Source: Micromonospora violae
Lineage (GTDB): Bacteria > Actinomycetota > Actinomycetes > Mycobacteriales > Micromonosporaceae
NCBI RefSeq assembly: GCF_004217135.1
Contig: NZ_SHKK01000001.1
Location: 4,588,001-4,652,000, forward strand
Direction: 5' to 3'
DNA: 64,000 bases
The notes below the pieces were generated by a model. It saw nothing but the letters and a program-made list of their open reading frames with translations. It was not told the DNA's origin and searched no databases. Below, piece by piece: positions 26,215-33,515 of this stretch; positions within the stretch are counted from its first letter, which is position 1, and each line of letters starts with the position of its first letter. Both the position numbers and the translations under genes were made by a program.

Positions 26215-26622
26215 GTGACTCAACTGACTGGCCAGCCAGCGACTGACGATGACGTGGTGCACCTCACGGTGCCCGCCGACGGCAGTTACCTCGGCGTGCT
26301 TCGTACCGCCACCGCCGGTCTCGCGGCCCGGTTGCAGTTCGCGCTCGACGAGATCGAGGATCTGCGCATCGCGGTCGACGAGGCGTGCGCCATGCTGCTC
26401 GCCATCGCCACCCGGGACGCCGAGTTGGAGTGCCGCTTCGCGGTCACCGAGGACGCGCTGACCGTCGAGGTGACAGTGCCGACCGTGCGCGGTGCCACCC
26501 TGCCCGCCGAGTCGTCGTTCGCCTGGAAGGTGCTCACCGCGCTGACCACCTCGGCGTCCGCCTCCTCCGCCGACGGTCGGGCCACGATCGCGCTGCTCAC
26601 CCGCCGCTCCGGCGGTTACTGA
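26215..26622 (+). CDS. RsbW-like ATP-binding regulator (anti-sigma factor type)
   Basis: This 135-residue GHKL ATPase-fold protein has the reduced RsbW/SpoIIAB layout. It begins VHLTVPADGSYLGVLRTATAGLAARL, followed by the N-box helix IEDLRIAVDEACAMLL; the usual Asn of the N-box is replaced (DEAC). A short, weakly conserved G-box region follows (SSFAWKVLTALTT). Such proteins bind a sigma factor or phosphorylate an anti-sigma antagonist. In many actinomycetes the gene lies next to a sigF-like gene; no sigma gene is adjacent here. TAGAGT at 26188-26193 may be its -10 box, giving a very short leader. Confidence 0.82.
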   Translation: MTQLTGQPATDDDVVHLTVPADGSYLGVLRTATAGLAARLQFALDEIEDLRIAVDEACAMLLAIATRDAELECRFAVTEDALTVEVTVPTVRGATLPAESSFAWKVLTALTTSASASSADGRATIALLTRRSGGY

Positions 26623-26644
26623 CCGGTCCGGCACACCGGCGCGG

Positions 26645-27034
26645 TCACTCGAAGCCGAGGGCGCGGGTCGTCGGTGGGCAGACCAGCAGCCAGCCCACGC
26701 CGAGGCCGAGCGCCATCAGCGGTACGCCCAGCCAGCCCAACCCGGCCTGGATCATGAACCACCCGATCGGCAGCAGCATCAACTGGAGCACGATCGCGGG
26801 GGCGCGTGCGCCCGCCTGACGGCGCAGCAGCGCCCGGCCCAGTGCCCAGAGCGCGACGGCCGCTCCGACGGCGAACGCGGTCACCAGCAACGCGGCCAGC
26901 AGGTCGGTGCGGGTGGCCGTGAGGTCGGCCCAGACCAGCCAGACGGCGATCAGCCCGACGACGGCCGCCTCCGCCCACAGCAGCCGGACCGCCCAGCGGA
27001 GCGTGACGGGGATCGGGTCCGAGTCGATGGTCAC
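26645..27034 (-). CDS. Small integral membrane protein
   Basis: The 129-residue protein has four predicted spans (about 15-35, 40-62, 75-97 and 100-120) and no recognised domain. I chose the GTG at 27034 because TATCGT lies exactly seven bases upstream (27042-27047, minus strand), the spacing seen at other likely leaderless genes here; no Shine-Dalgarno is present. It converges on the RsbW-like gene and is divergent from a lipid-kinase gene, with the two start codons only 44 bases apart. Confidence 0.75.
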   Translation of the reverse strand: MTIDSDPIPVTLRWAVRLLWAEAAVVGLIAVWLVWADLTATRTDLLAALLVTAFAVGAAVALWALGRALLRRQAGARAPAIVLQLMLLPIGWFMIQAGLGWLGVPLMALGLGVGWLLVCPPTTRALGFE

Positions 27035-27041
27035 GCGCGCC

Positions 27042-27070
27042 ACGATACCCGGGCCGCCGGAAGGTACAGT
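27042..27070. promoter_or_regulatory. Back-to-back leaderless promoters
   Basis: Minus-strand TATCGT (27042-27047) and plus-strand TACAGT (27065-27070) each lie seven bases before a start codon and are only 17 bases apart. The -35 region of each must overlap the -10 of the other, so the two promoters probably compete or are coordinated. Confidence 0.55.
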
Positions 27071-27077
27071 GCCGCCC

Positions 27078-28028
27078 ATGCGGGCCGTCCTGGTGGTCAA
27101 TCCGAAGGCCACCACCACCAGCGAACGCAGCCGGGACGTGCTCGTCCGGGCGCTGCGCAGCGAAGTCGATCTCAGCGTGCGCTACACCCGTCGGCGCGGG
27201 CACGCCGTCGCGCTGGCCCGGGAGGCAGCCGCGGAGGGGGTCGACGTGGTCGTCACCCTGGGTGGCGATGGCACCGTCAACGAGGTGGTGAACGGCCTGA
27301 TGACGGCCGAACCGCCGACGCGCGTCGGCGCTACGCCGATGGCCGAGCGGCTGCCCGCGCTGGCGACCGTCCCGGGTGGTTCGACGAACGTGTTCGCCCG
27401 CGCGGTGGGGCTGCCCCGGGAATGGCCGGAGGCGACCAGCATGATCCTGGAAGGGCTGCGGCTGGGCCGGAGCCGGACGGTGGGGCTGGGCCTCGCCGAC
27501 GACCGCTACTTCACCTTCTGCGCCGGGTTCGGCCTGGACGCCGCGGTGATCCACCGGGTGGAGCAGGCCCGGCGGAAGGGACGGGTGTCCACGCCGTCGC
27601 TCTACCTACGGTCGATCATGAACCAGTACTTCCTCGCCTCGGACCGGCGGCACCCGGCGATCGTCCTGGAGCGTCCGGGCGAGCCGGCGGAGGCCGAGCT
27701 GGCCACCGTCATCATTCAGAACACGGCGCCCTGGACGTACCTGGGCGACCGGGAGGTCAACCCGAATCCGGCCGCGTCGTTCGACCTCGGGCTGGATGTG
27801 CTGGCGTTGCGTCAGCTCCGGGTGGCTAGCACAACACGGACAGTGACGCAGTTCCTGTCCCGGCAGCCGAATCCTCGCGGCCGGCAGGTGTTACGTCTCC
27901 ATGACACAGCGGAGTTCACGCTGGTCTCCAGTCGCCCGCAGGCGTTTCAGCTGGACGGGGACTACCTCGGCGAGCGGGAGAAAGTCAGATTCACCTCCGT
28001 TCCCGCCGCACTGAGAGTAATCTGCTAG
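27078..28028 (+). CDS. Diacylglycerol/sphingosine-type lipid kinase (YegS/DagK family)
   Basis: The 316-residue kinase has the DAGK catalytic fold: VLVVNPKATTTSERS, then VVVTLGGDGTVNEVVNGLM (the GGDGT nucleotide motif), LATVPGGSTNVFARAVGLP and FCAGFGLDAAVIHRVE. The C-terminal beta domain ends with VSSRPQAFQLDGDYLGE. It should phosphorylate a membrane lipid such as diacylglycerol, possibly for phosphatidylinositol mannoside turnover or phospholipid recycling. The ATG lies seven bases after TACAGT with no Shine-Dalgarno, so it is probably leaderless. The stop is TAG, which is uncommon here. Confidence 0.9.
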   Translation: MRAVLVVNPKATTTSERSRDVLVRALRSEVDLSVRYTRRRGHAVALAREAAAEGVDVVVTLGGDGTVNEVVNGLMTAEPPTRVGATPMAERLPALATVPGGSTNVFARAVGLPREWPEATSMILEGLRLGRSRTVGLGLADDRYFTFCAGFGLDAAVIHRVEQARRKGRVSTPSLYLRSIMNQYFLASDRRHPAIVLERPGEPAEAELATVIIQNTAPWTYLGDREVNPNPAASFDLGLDVLALRQLRVASTTRTVTQFLSRQPNPRGRQVLRLHDTAEFTLVSSRPQAFQLDGDYLGEREKVRFTSVPAALRVIC

Positions 28029-28474
28029 GTCTCGGGTACTGCCCTTGGTTGACCCGGCGGCCACAGCCGATCGACTGGTCGCCGCCACACCGAGGGACGG
28101 GTGCCGGAAATGTCAGCAATGTCACGCGGACTGTACTATATTGATCCTCGACTGTGGCACGGCGGGTAACCAGGAAAGCACTGGAACCTGGACAAATGGG
28201 TTGTGGGCTTGCTCACCGCCTGGAGTTTTTCCGAGCGTCACCCTTGACATCACGACTGTTCGTGAAAGTATTCACAAGCGAACTTGAGTTACCGGGACAT
28301 CGCCTGGATATGCTCGACAGGTTGAGCTGTTCCAGCAGGTCCCCGGCGCTAACCGCCTGCTCACGCACTGCCGAATGGACGAACGCTAACGGTCACCTCG
28401 GCACTGCGGATGCATATAGGAAAAGCACGACAAGCAATATTTGCCACCCATCCAGAATGAGGAGTGTTGCCGCC
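28029..28474 (+). other. Long lower-GC intergenic region upstream of whiB1
   Basis: This 446-base stretch has clearly lower GC than its neighbours and no convincing gene; open frames through it show no codon bias. It contains TATATT (28136-28141), TTGACA (28244-28249), a GTGA-N6-TCAC site (28262-28275) and a GAGGAG ribosome-binding site before whiB1. It most likely holds multiple promoters and regulatory sites for whiB1 with a long untranslated leader. Confidence 0.6.
28262..28275. promoter_or_regulatory. CRP-like operator upstream of whiB1
   Basis: GTGAAAGTATTCAC reads GTGA-N6-TCAC, flanked by C and A, close to the actinobacterial CRP consensus TGTGA-N6-TCACA. It lies 200 bases before the whiB1 start and 12 bases after a perfect TTGACA. 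In M. tuberculosis whiB1 is a known CRP (Rv3676) target, which makes this site credible. Confidence 0.55.
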
Positions 28475-28732
28475 ATGGACTGGCGTCACCATGCTGTCTG
28501 CCGCGACGAGGACCCGGAGCTGTTCTTCCCGATTGGGACGTCCGGACCGGCTCTCCTGCAGGTCGAGCAGGCCAAGGCCGTCTGCCGGCGCTGCTCCGTG
28601 ACCGACCAGTGCCTGCAGTGGGCACTCGAGTCTGGTCAGGACGCCGGCGTCTGGGGCGGAATGAGCGAGGAGGAGCGGCGCGCTGTCAAGCGGCGCGGCG
28701 GTCTCCGGGTGCTGCGCGCTCACACCGCCTGA
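28475..28732 (+). CDS. whiB1: WhiB1-type iron-sulfur transcription factor
   Basis: The 85-residue Wbl protein has the four cluster cysteines at 9, 37, 40 and 46 (AVCRDEDPELFFP, AVCRRCSVTDQC), the turn GVWGGMSEEERR and a basic C-terminus (RAVKRRGG). This matches WhiB1/WblE in length and in the MDWRHHAVC start. WhiB1 carries a nitric-oxide-sensitive [4Fe-4S] cluster and binds the housekeeping sigma factor. GAGGAG lies about 11 bases before the ATG. The long upstream region with a CRP-like site suggests complex control. The gene is alone in its operon, with a terminator 20 bases downstream. Confidence 0.95.
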   Translation: MDWRHHAVCRDEDPELFFPIGTSGPALLQVEQAKAVCRRCSVTDQCLQWALESGQDAGVWGGMSEEERRAVKRRGGLRVLRAHTA

Positions 28733-28752
28733 TCCCCAACGACACAGCTGTA

Positions 28753-28780
28753 CGCCCCGGTGGGTTCACCCGCCGGGGCG
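28753..28780 (+). terminator. Terminator after whiB1
   Basis: CGCCCCGG pairs with CCGGGGCG, continued inward by GGGT with ACCC across one mismatch, giving 12 base pairs and a two-base loop, followed by TTCC. It lies between convergent whiB1 and the sirohydrochlorin chelatase gene. Confidence 0.7.
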
Positions 28781-28836
28781 TTCCGCTGTCCGGCACCGGA
28801 TCGCCGTGCCGGGCGGGCACGGGCAGGGGCGCGGCG

Positions 28837-29568
28837 TCACCCCGTCGACGCCAGCACCGGCCGATCGTCGACCCGACGCAGCACCAACTCGGCCAACTCC
28901 GGCGCGTCGGTCAGCGGCGCGGCAACCGCCACCGCGCCCGCCGCGCGGGCAGCCTCCGCCACCGCGTCATGGAACAGCCCCGGTGCCAGGAAGTACGCGG
29001 AGACCGCGACCCGGTGCGCGCCGGCAGCCCGCAGCCGGGACACCGCCACGCCGGCCGCGGGTGGCGCCGCCGACGCGTACGCCACCCGGCAGGGCACCCC
29101 GAACTCCACGCCCAGGGCATCGGCGACCCGACCCACCGAGCGGCGCGCCCGCGCGTCCCGGGTGCCCGCCGCCGCCAGCACCAACGCGTCGAAGCGCCCC
29201 GGACTCGTCTCACCCAGCCGGCGGCACAGCCCGGCCAGCAGCCTCGGATCGGGCGTGCCGTCCGACGGCCCCAGCACATCGGTGACCCGTACCGCCAGCG
29301 GCGGCCCGGTCCGCACCGCCGCGGCGACCGCCGCCGGGATGTCCACCCGATGGTGGTACGCGGCGGTCAGCAGCAGCGGCACCAGCACGGCCCGGCGGTG
29401 ACCGGCCCGGGCCAGGTCGCGCAGCACCTCGGTCGGTCCGGGCTCGGTGTGGTCCAGCCAACTCGCCCACACTGACGTGCCCGGCCGGGCCGCCGACACC
29501 GCCCGAGCCAACGCCCGGGTGGCATCGGCCGCCCGTGGATCACGGCTGCCATGCGCGACCAGCACCAC
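28837..29568 (-). CDS. Sirohydrochlorin chelatase (CbiX/SirB type)
   Basis: The 243-residue protein has two chelatase repeats. The first carries VVLVAHGSRDPRAADATRAL and LVPLLLTAAYHHRVDIP, with metal-binding His residues; the second carries LRAAGAHRVAVSAYFLAPGLFHD. It should insert Fe2+ into sirohydrochlorin to make siroheme, the cofactor of the sulfite reductase encoded three genes upstream in the same operon. The start is uncertain. I give the GTG at 29568 (VVLVAHGS), which leaves no leader before the first strand; translation may instead begin further upstream, up to a CTG at 29625 overlapping the cysH stop. It is the last gene of the sulfur operon. Confidence 0.85.
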   Translation of the reverse strand: MVLVAHGSRDPRAADATRALARAVSAARPGTSVWASWLDHTEPGPTEVLRDLARAGHRRAVLVPLLLTAAYHHRVDIPAAVAAAVRTGPPLAVRVTDVLGPSDGTPDPRLLAGLCRRLGETSPGRFDALVLAAAGTRDARARRSVGRVADALGVEFGVPCRVAYASAAPPAAGVAVSRLRAAGAHRVAVSAYFLAPGLFHDAVAEAARAAGAVAVAAPLTDAPELAELVLRRVDDRPVLASTG

Positions 29569-29621
29569 CGGGTCCGCCCCGCCGGCCGCGCCGGGGCCGG
29601 TCAGGGTCGTCGCCGGGGAGG

Positions 29622-30383
29622 TCAGACGTGCAGCCCGCACTCGGTCTTCTCGAACATGGCCCACCGCCCGGCCCGCGCGTCCTCGCCGGCCTTCGTACGG
29701 CGGGTGCACGGCCAGCAGCCGATCGACCCGTACCCCTGCTTGAACAGCTCGTTGACCGGCACGTTGAAGCGGGCGATGTAGGCGTCCACCTCCCGCTGCG
29801 TCCACGCCGCGATCGGGTTGACCTTGACCTTGCCGCGGCGCGCGTCGAAGGTCACCACCGGCGTGTTGGCCCGGGTCGGCGACTCGTCCCGACGCAGACC
29901 GGCGGCCCAGGCGTCGTACCCGGTCAGCGCCCGCTCCAGCGGCTCCACCTTGCGCAGCTGACAGCAGTCGTCCGGCGACTTGTTGAACAGTCGGGGGCCG
30001 TACTGGCCGTCCTGCTGCCCGACCGTGAGCCGGGGCCGGATCGACCGGACGTTCACCGGCAGCGTCCGGGCGACCTCGTCGCGCACCCGCAGCGTCTCGG
30101 GGAAGTGCAGGCCGGTGTCGAGGAAGACCACGTCCACCCCTGGAGCCACCCGGGACACCAGGTGCGCCAACACGGCATCGGCCATCGAGCTGGTGACGCA
30201 GAACCGCTCACCGAAGGTCTGCGCCGCCCAGCGGGCGATCTCCAGCGCCGGGGCGCCCTCCAGGTCCCGAGCGGCCTGCTCGGCCAGCGCCCGCAGCTCG
30301 TCCGGGCTGCGCCGGGTCGGGTCGGCCGGTGTCGCGCCGCCCGGGCCCACCAGGCGCAGGCTGGCGGCCGAGACGAGGCTCAT
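29622..30383 (-). CDS. cysH: Assimilatory adenylyl-sulfate reductase
   Basis: This 253-residue reductase has the P-loop-like PAPS-reductase fold (RFCVTSSMADAVLAHLV, VVFLDTGLHFPETL) and the arginine-rich substrate loop. It carries both cysteine pairs DDCCQLRKVEPL and GCWPCTRR, which bind a [4Fe-4S] cluster. The C-terminus holds the catalytic Cys in KTECGLHV. The four cluster cysteines mark it as an APS reductase rather than a PAPS reductase. It yields sulfite for the Sir enzyme encoded upstream. The ATG overlaps the stop of the small Cys-rich gene (ATGA), so translation is coupled. Confidence 0.94.
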   Translation of the reverse strand: MSLVSAASLRLVGPGGATPADPTRRSPDELRALAEQAARDLEGAPALEIARWAAQTFGERFCVTSSMADAVLAHLVSRVAPGVDVVFLDTGLHFPETLRVRDEVARTLPVNVRSIRPRLTVGQQDGQYGPRLFNKSPDDCCQLRKVEPLERALTGYDAWAAGLRRDESPTRANTPVVTFDARRGKVKVNPIAAWTQREVDAYIARFNVPVNELFKQGYGSIGCWPCTRRTKAGEDARAGRWAMFEKTECGLHV

Positions 30384-30541
30384 GACGTCACCGCCCGGCT
30401 GAGCAGCCCGGTGAACTTCACCGAGAAGACCCGGGTGCAGGCGTGGCACTCCCAGGCGCCGTGCCCCGCCTCGTGCGGCCGCAGGTCCTCCTCGCCGCAG
30501 TACGGGCAGTACAGAGGTGCCGCTCGGTTCTCGCTGCTCAC
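30380..30541 (-). CDS. Small Cys-rich zinc-ribbon-like protein in the sulfur operon
   Basis: The 53-residue protein has two CxxC pairs, LYCPYCGEEDLRPH and WECHACTRVF, separated by about 17 residues: a rubredoxin-like or zinc-ribbon fold. Its GTG overlaps the sir stop and its TGA overlaps the cysH start, so it sits wedged between the two with coupling on both sides. That constant position, also seen as I recall in streptomycete sir-cysH clusters, suggests a role in electron or metal delivery to one of the two enzymes. Function is not known. Confidence 0.8.
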   Translation of the reverse strand: MSSENRAAPLYCPYCGEEDLRPHEAGHGAWECHACTRVFSVKFTGLLSRAVTS

Positions 30542-32250
30542 CGCAGTTCCTCCTCGTCGACTCTGATCACCCAGTTGGCGAACGTCTCGCCCTCGCTCCG
30601 ACCAGCCAGGTAGCGACGGGCCAGCCGTTCCACGTACTCCGGAAGCTCCTCGGCGGTGGTCTTCAGACCCCGCAGCTTGCGGCCGAAACCGGCGGTCTGC
30701 CCCTGGGCCATGCCCAGCCCGCCGCCCAGGTGCACCTGGAAACCCTCGACCTGCCGGCCGTCCGGGCCGACCACCAGTTGGCCCTTGAGCCCGATGTCGG
30801 CCACCTGGGTACGCGCGCACGCGTTCGGGCAGCCGTTGATGTGGATCGAGATGTCCGCGTCGAAGTCGCGCAGCCGCTGCTCCAGCCGGGCCACCAACTC
30901 CTCGCCGCGGGCCTTCGTCTCGACGATCGCCAACTTGCAGTACTCGATGCCGGTGCACGCCATCGTGCCGCGTCGCCAGGCCGACGGCCGGGCCTCCAGA
31001 CCGATCCCGCGCAGGGCGTCGACCAGCGACTCCGTCCGCTCCGCCGGCACGTCGAGCACCAGCAGCTTCTGGTACGGGGTGAGCCGCACCCGGTCGCTGC
31101 CGTGCGCCTCGACCACGTCGGCGAGCTGGCTGAGCTGTGCGCCGGAGACCCGCCCGACCACCGGGGCGGCACCCACGTAGTGCCGCCCGTCGGCCTGCTC
31201 GTGCACGCCCACGTGGTCGACCGGCTTCGACGGCAGGATCGGGGCCGGGCCGTCGAGCAGCGTACGGCCGAGGTAGTCCTTCTCCAGCACCTCGCGGAAG
31301 CGCTCCACGCCCCAGTCGGCCACCAGGAACTTCAACCGGGCCCGGTTGCGCAGCCGGCGGTAGCCGTAGTCGCGGAAGATCCCCACCACCCCGGCCCACA
31401 CGTCCGGTACCTCGGCCAGCGGCACCCAGACACCGAGCCGCTTGGCGAGCATCGGGTTGGTGGAGAGGCCCCCACCGACCCAGACGTCGAAGCCGGGCCC
31501 GTGCTCGGGGTGGTCGACGCCGAGGAACGCGATGTCGTTCGACTCGTACGGGGTGTCCACCAACCAGGAGATCGAGGTCTTGAACTTGCGGGGCAGGTTG
31601 GAGAACTGCTTGTCGCCGACGTACCGGGAGACGATCTCGTCGATCGCCGGGGTCGGGTCGAGCAGCTCGTCGCGGGCCACCCCGGCGACCGGGCTGCCCA
31701 GCACGATCCGCGGGCAGTCGCCGCACGCCTCGGTGGTCTGCAGGCCGACCGACTCCAACCGACGCCAGATCTCCGGCATGTCCTCGACCCGGATCCAGTG
31801 GTACTGGATGTTCTGCCGGTCGGTGATGTCGGCGGTGTCCCGGGCGAACTCCCGGGAGATGTCCGCGATAACCCGCAGCTGGGCCAGGCTGAGCTGACCG
31901 CCGTCGATGCGGACCCGGAGCATGAAGAACTCGTCCTCCAGCTCGTGCGGCTCCAGCACGGCGGTGCGCCCGCCGTCGATGCCCGCCTTGCGCTGGGTGT
32001 AGAGGCCCCACCAGCGGAACCGGCCGCGCAGGTCCTGCGGGTCGATGGAGGCGAAGCCGCGGTGCGCGTAGATGTTCTCGATGCGGGCCCGGACGTTGAG
32101 TGGGTCGTCGTCCTTCTTGATCCGCTCGTTGGGGTTGAGCGGCTCACGGTGGCCGAGCGCCCACTGACCCTCACCCCGTGGCCGGCGCGGCGCGCGGGTC
32201 GGACGAGCCGTCGGGTCCTCGGAACGGGCCGGGATGCTGCTGACCGCCAT
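30538..32250 (-). CDS. sir: Ferredoxin-dependent sulfite reductase
   Basis: The 570-residue enzyme reduces sulfite to sulfide with six electrons from ferredoxin. It has the duplicated ferrodoxin-like half-domains and siroheme domains; the cluster/siroheme cysteines lie in ACTGIEYCKLA and NGCPNACAR. Arginines for substrate binding are seen in DRQNIQYHW, and KTSISWLVD occurs in the first half. A nitrite reductase is the alternative, but the operon with cysH and a siroheme chelatase points to sulfite. The ATG at 32250 has GGAGGA upstream. The leader before it encodes a 28-residue peptide and a helix that could mask that site, so expression is probably cysteine-controlled. Confidence 0.94.
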   Translation of the reverse strand: MAVSSIPARSEDPTARPTRAPRRPRGEGQWALGHREPLNPNERIKKDDDPLNVRARIENIYAHRGFASIDPQDLRGRFRWWGLYTQRKAGIDGGRTAVLEPHELEDEFFMLRVRIDGGQLSLAQLRVIADISREFARDTADITDRQNIQYHWIRVEDMPEIWRRLESVGLQTTEACGDCPRIVLGSPVAGVARDELLDPTPAIDEIVSRYVGDKQFSNLPRKFKTSISWLVDTPYESNDIAFLGVDHPEHGPGFDVWVGGGLSTNPMLAKRLGVWVPLAEVPDVWAGVVGIFRDYGYRRLRNRARLKFLVADWGVERFREVLEKDYLGRTLLDGPAPILPSKPVDHVGVHEQADGRHYVGAAPVVGRVSGAQLSQLADVVEAHGSDRVRLTPYQKLLVLDVPAERTESLVDALRGIGLEARPSAWRRGTMACTGIEYCKLAIVETKARGEELVARLEQRLRDFDADISIHINGCPNACARTQVADIGLKGQLVVGPDGRQVEGFQVHLGGGLGMAQGQTAGFGRKLRGLKTTAEELPEYVERLARRYLAGRSEGETFANWVIRVDEEELR

Positions 32251-32261
32251 CGCGGCGTCCT

Positions 32262-32330
32262 CCGTTGTCTGCTGTGCCTCGGGGTACGCGGGGCGCGGCG
32301 GCCGGCCCGGCGAAGCGGGCGGGACAACGG
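32262..32330 (-). promoter_or_regulatory. Possible SD-sequestering RNA switch before sir
   Basis: In the minus-strand RNA, CCGTTGTC (32330-32323) is complementary to GACAACGG (32269-32262), whose last two G belong to the GGAGGA ribosome-binding site of sir. The upstream arm can also fold on itself as GACA-ccgt-TGTC, freeing the site. Two exclusive folds downstream of a leader peptide with a near-terminal Cys codon suggest translation-dependent control. Confidence 0.4.
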
Positions 32331-32382
32331 TGTCGGTGACAGCCGGCGCGGAGCGCGCCCGAGACGGATTGGTCGGGCGTCG

Positions 32383-32469
32383 TCAGTCGGCCGGACAGAT
32401 CGCGCTGCGCACGCGGCCGTAATCGACGTGGCGACGGGCCACGAAGCGGCGAACGACTGCGGCGGTCAT
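32383..32469 (-). CDS. Putative leader peptide of the sulfur operon (28 residues)
   Basis: A small open frame starting at ATG 32469 encodes a 28-residue basic peptide with VARRHVDYGRVRSAICPAD at its end. The RRHVD-(Y/F)-GR-x-x-SAIC ending is the pattern of actinobacterial leader peptides found before sulfur-metabolism genes. The single Cys codon is the fourth from the end, just where a ribosome starved of cysteinyl-tRNA would stall. It lies 132 bases upstream of sir. A three-codon frame (ATG GCC CCA TGA) overlaps its start codon. It probably has no role as a mature protein. Confidence 0.75.
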   Translation of the reverse strand: MTAAVVRRFVARRHVDYGRVRSAICPAD

Positions 32470-32503
32470 GGGGCCATGCTGCCACACCCCGAGGGGGCCG
32501 GCC

Positions 32504-32532
32504 AATGTCCGCGTGTGGGATCCCACATCACG
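32504..32532 (-). promoter_or_regulatory. Candidate sulfur-operon promoter with palindromic operator
   Basis: On the minus strand, CGTGAT (32532-32527), 17 bases, then GACATT (32509-32504) could be a weak promoter. Its spacer holds TGTGGGATCCCACA (32514-32527), a perfect 14-bp palindrome. The layout resembles the PadR operator at 7807-7836. A dimeric regulator of sulfur assimilation is the likely ligand; its identity is unknown. Confidence 0.45.
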
Positions 32533-32541
32533 GGCCAGCGG

Positions 32542-33453
32542 TCAACCGACCAGCTGGTCACCGAGGATAGTTCGGGCATAACGCACGACCCGTCCCTGTC
32601 GCACACCGGCGATCAGGCCGTTGTCCCGCAGGGTGGTGAGGTGGTGCGACGCGGTCGCCGGCGCGAGCCCCAACATCGCGGCCAGCTCGCCGGTGCTCAG
32701 CGGCGTGTCGAGCAGGGTCAGCGCCGCCGCCCGCGTACCACCGAGCAGAGCGCCCAGCGCGGCGCTGGGCGGCGGCGAATCCCATAGCCCGCCCAACCCG
32801 GCCGGCGGATAGCAGAGGGCGGGCCCGGCGTCACCTTCCAGGATCGCGTGCACAGTCGGCCCGGAGAACGCGGTGGGCAGCAGCGTCCACGGGCGTCCGT
32901 CCCGGTCGGCCGGCAGGGTCGCGCCGACGGCGACCCGCAGCGCCGCGCCGTCCCACCGGATCAACGGGTGCACCTCGTGCAGCAGGGTGCGCCCGCCCTG
33001 CTCAGCGGCGAGCAGCGTCCGCCGCCGGACGTCGGCCAGCGCCAGTGCCCGCAGCCGGGGCCAGTCCGGCGCGATCAGCAGGGTGAAGTACCTGTGGAGC
33101 TGCGCGACCAGCTCGGCCGTGGACAACCGGGGCGCTCCGGCGCGTTCCAGTTGCCGTCGCACCACTGTCGGGTCGGTGCCGGCGACCGCCCGCAGTTCGG
33201 CCGCCAGGTTCGGTGCCACTCCGATCGGGGTGAGGAAGTCCGGCACGTAGCCGTTGGACGACCTGAGCACCGCCAACAACGGCTCCAGGCCGGCGTCCGG
33301 CAGCAGCCGCTCGGCACGCTCCCGCCACGGACGGTGCATCCAGTACTTCGCCGGCTTGCGCAGCGCCCAGGAACTGGCCACCAGCTCGGCCAGGGGCGAG
33401 TGCACGAACCGGACCCGACTCAGGTCGTCCGGTGAGAACCGAACCTCGATCAC
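32542..33453 (-). CDS. ArsR-type winged-helix regulator with DUF5937-like N-terminal domain
   Basis: The 303-residue protein has a large N-terminal domain (about 1-215, MIEVRFSPDDLSRVRFVHSP start) of the DUF5937 type. A C-terminal ArsR helix-turn-helix follows (about 225-300): TLLDTPLSTGELAAMLGLAPATASHHLTTL then LIAGVRQGRVVRYA. The metal-binding cysteines of classical ArsR are absent, so the ligand is unlikely to be a metal. It is divergent from an aldo/keto reductase gene, with a CGTTCGAACG palindrome between them, and may repress both. It uses a GTG start with no clear ribosome-binding site. Confidence 0.85.
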   Translation of the reverse strand: MIEVRFSPDDLSRVRFVHSPLAELVASSWALRKPAKYWMHRPWRERAERLLPDAGLEPLLAVLRSSNGYVPDFLTPIGVAPNLAAELRAVAGTDPTVVRRQLERAGAPRLSTAELVAQLHRYFTLLIAPDWPRLRALALADVRRRTLLAAEQGGRTLLHEVHPLIRWDGAALRVAVGATLPADRDGRPWTLLPTAFSGPTVHAILEGDAGPALCYPPAGLGGLWDSPPPSAALGALLGGTRAAALTLLDTPLSTGELAAMLGLAPATASHHLTTLRDNGLIAGVRQGRVVRYARTILGDQLVG

Positions 33454-33468
33454 GGACGGATTCGACCA

Positions 33469-33478
33469 CGTTCGAACG
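33469..33478. promoter_or_regulatory. CGTTCGAACG palindrome between divergent genes
   Basis: A perfect 10-bp palindrome lies 16 bases upstream of the ArsR-type gene and 38 bases upstream of the aldo/keto reductase gene; TTCGA is repeated at 33461-33465. It is a plausible operator for autoregulation, supported only by symmetry and place. Confidence 0.3.
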
Positions 33479-33515
33479 CTTCGGCGACAGCTCGGAGCGA
33501 CCCGAGGATCCTCAT

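Noticed and set aside
28045..28287. An 80-codon Cys-containing frame in the whiB1 upstream gap
   Set aside because: No ribosome-binding site, no GC codon bias, and it overlaps the likely promoter and CRP-like site.
30517..32787. A 756-codon plus-strand frame over sir
   Set aside because: Sulfite reductase is unambiguous on the minus strand, and this frame has no recognisable domain or binding site.
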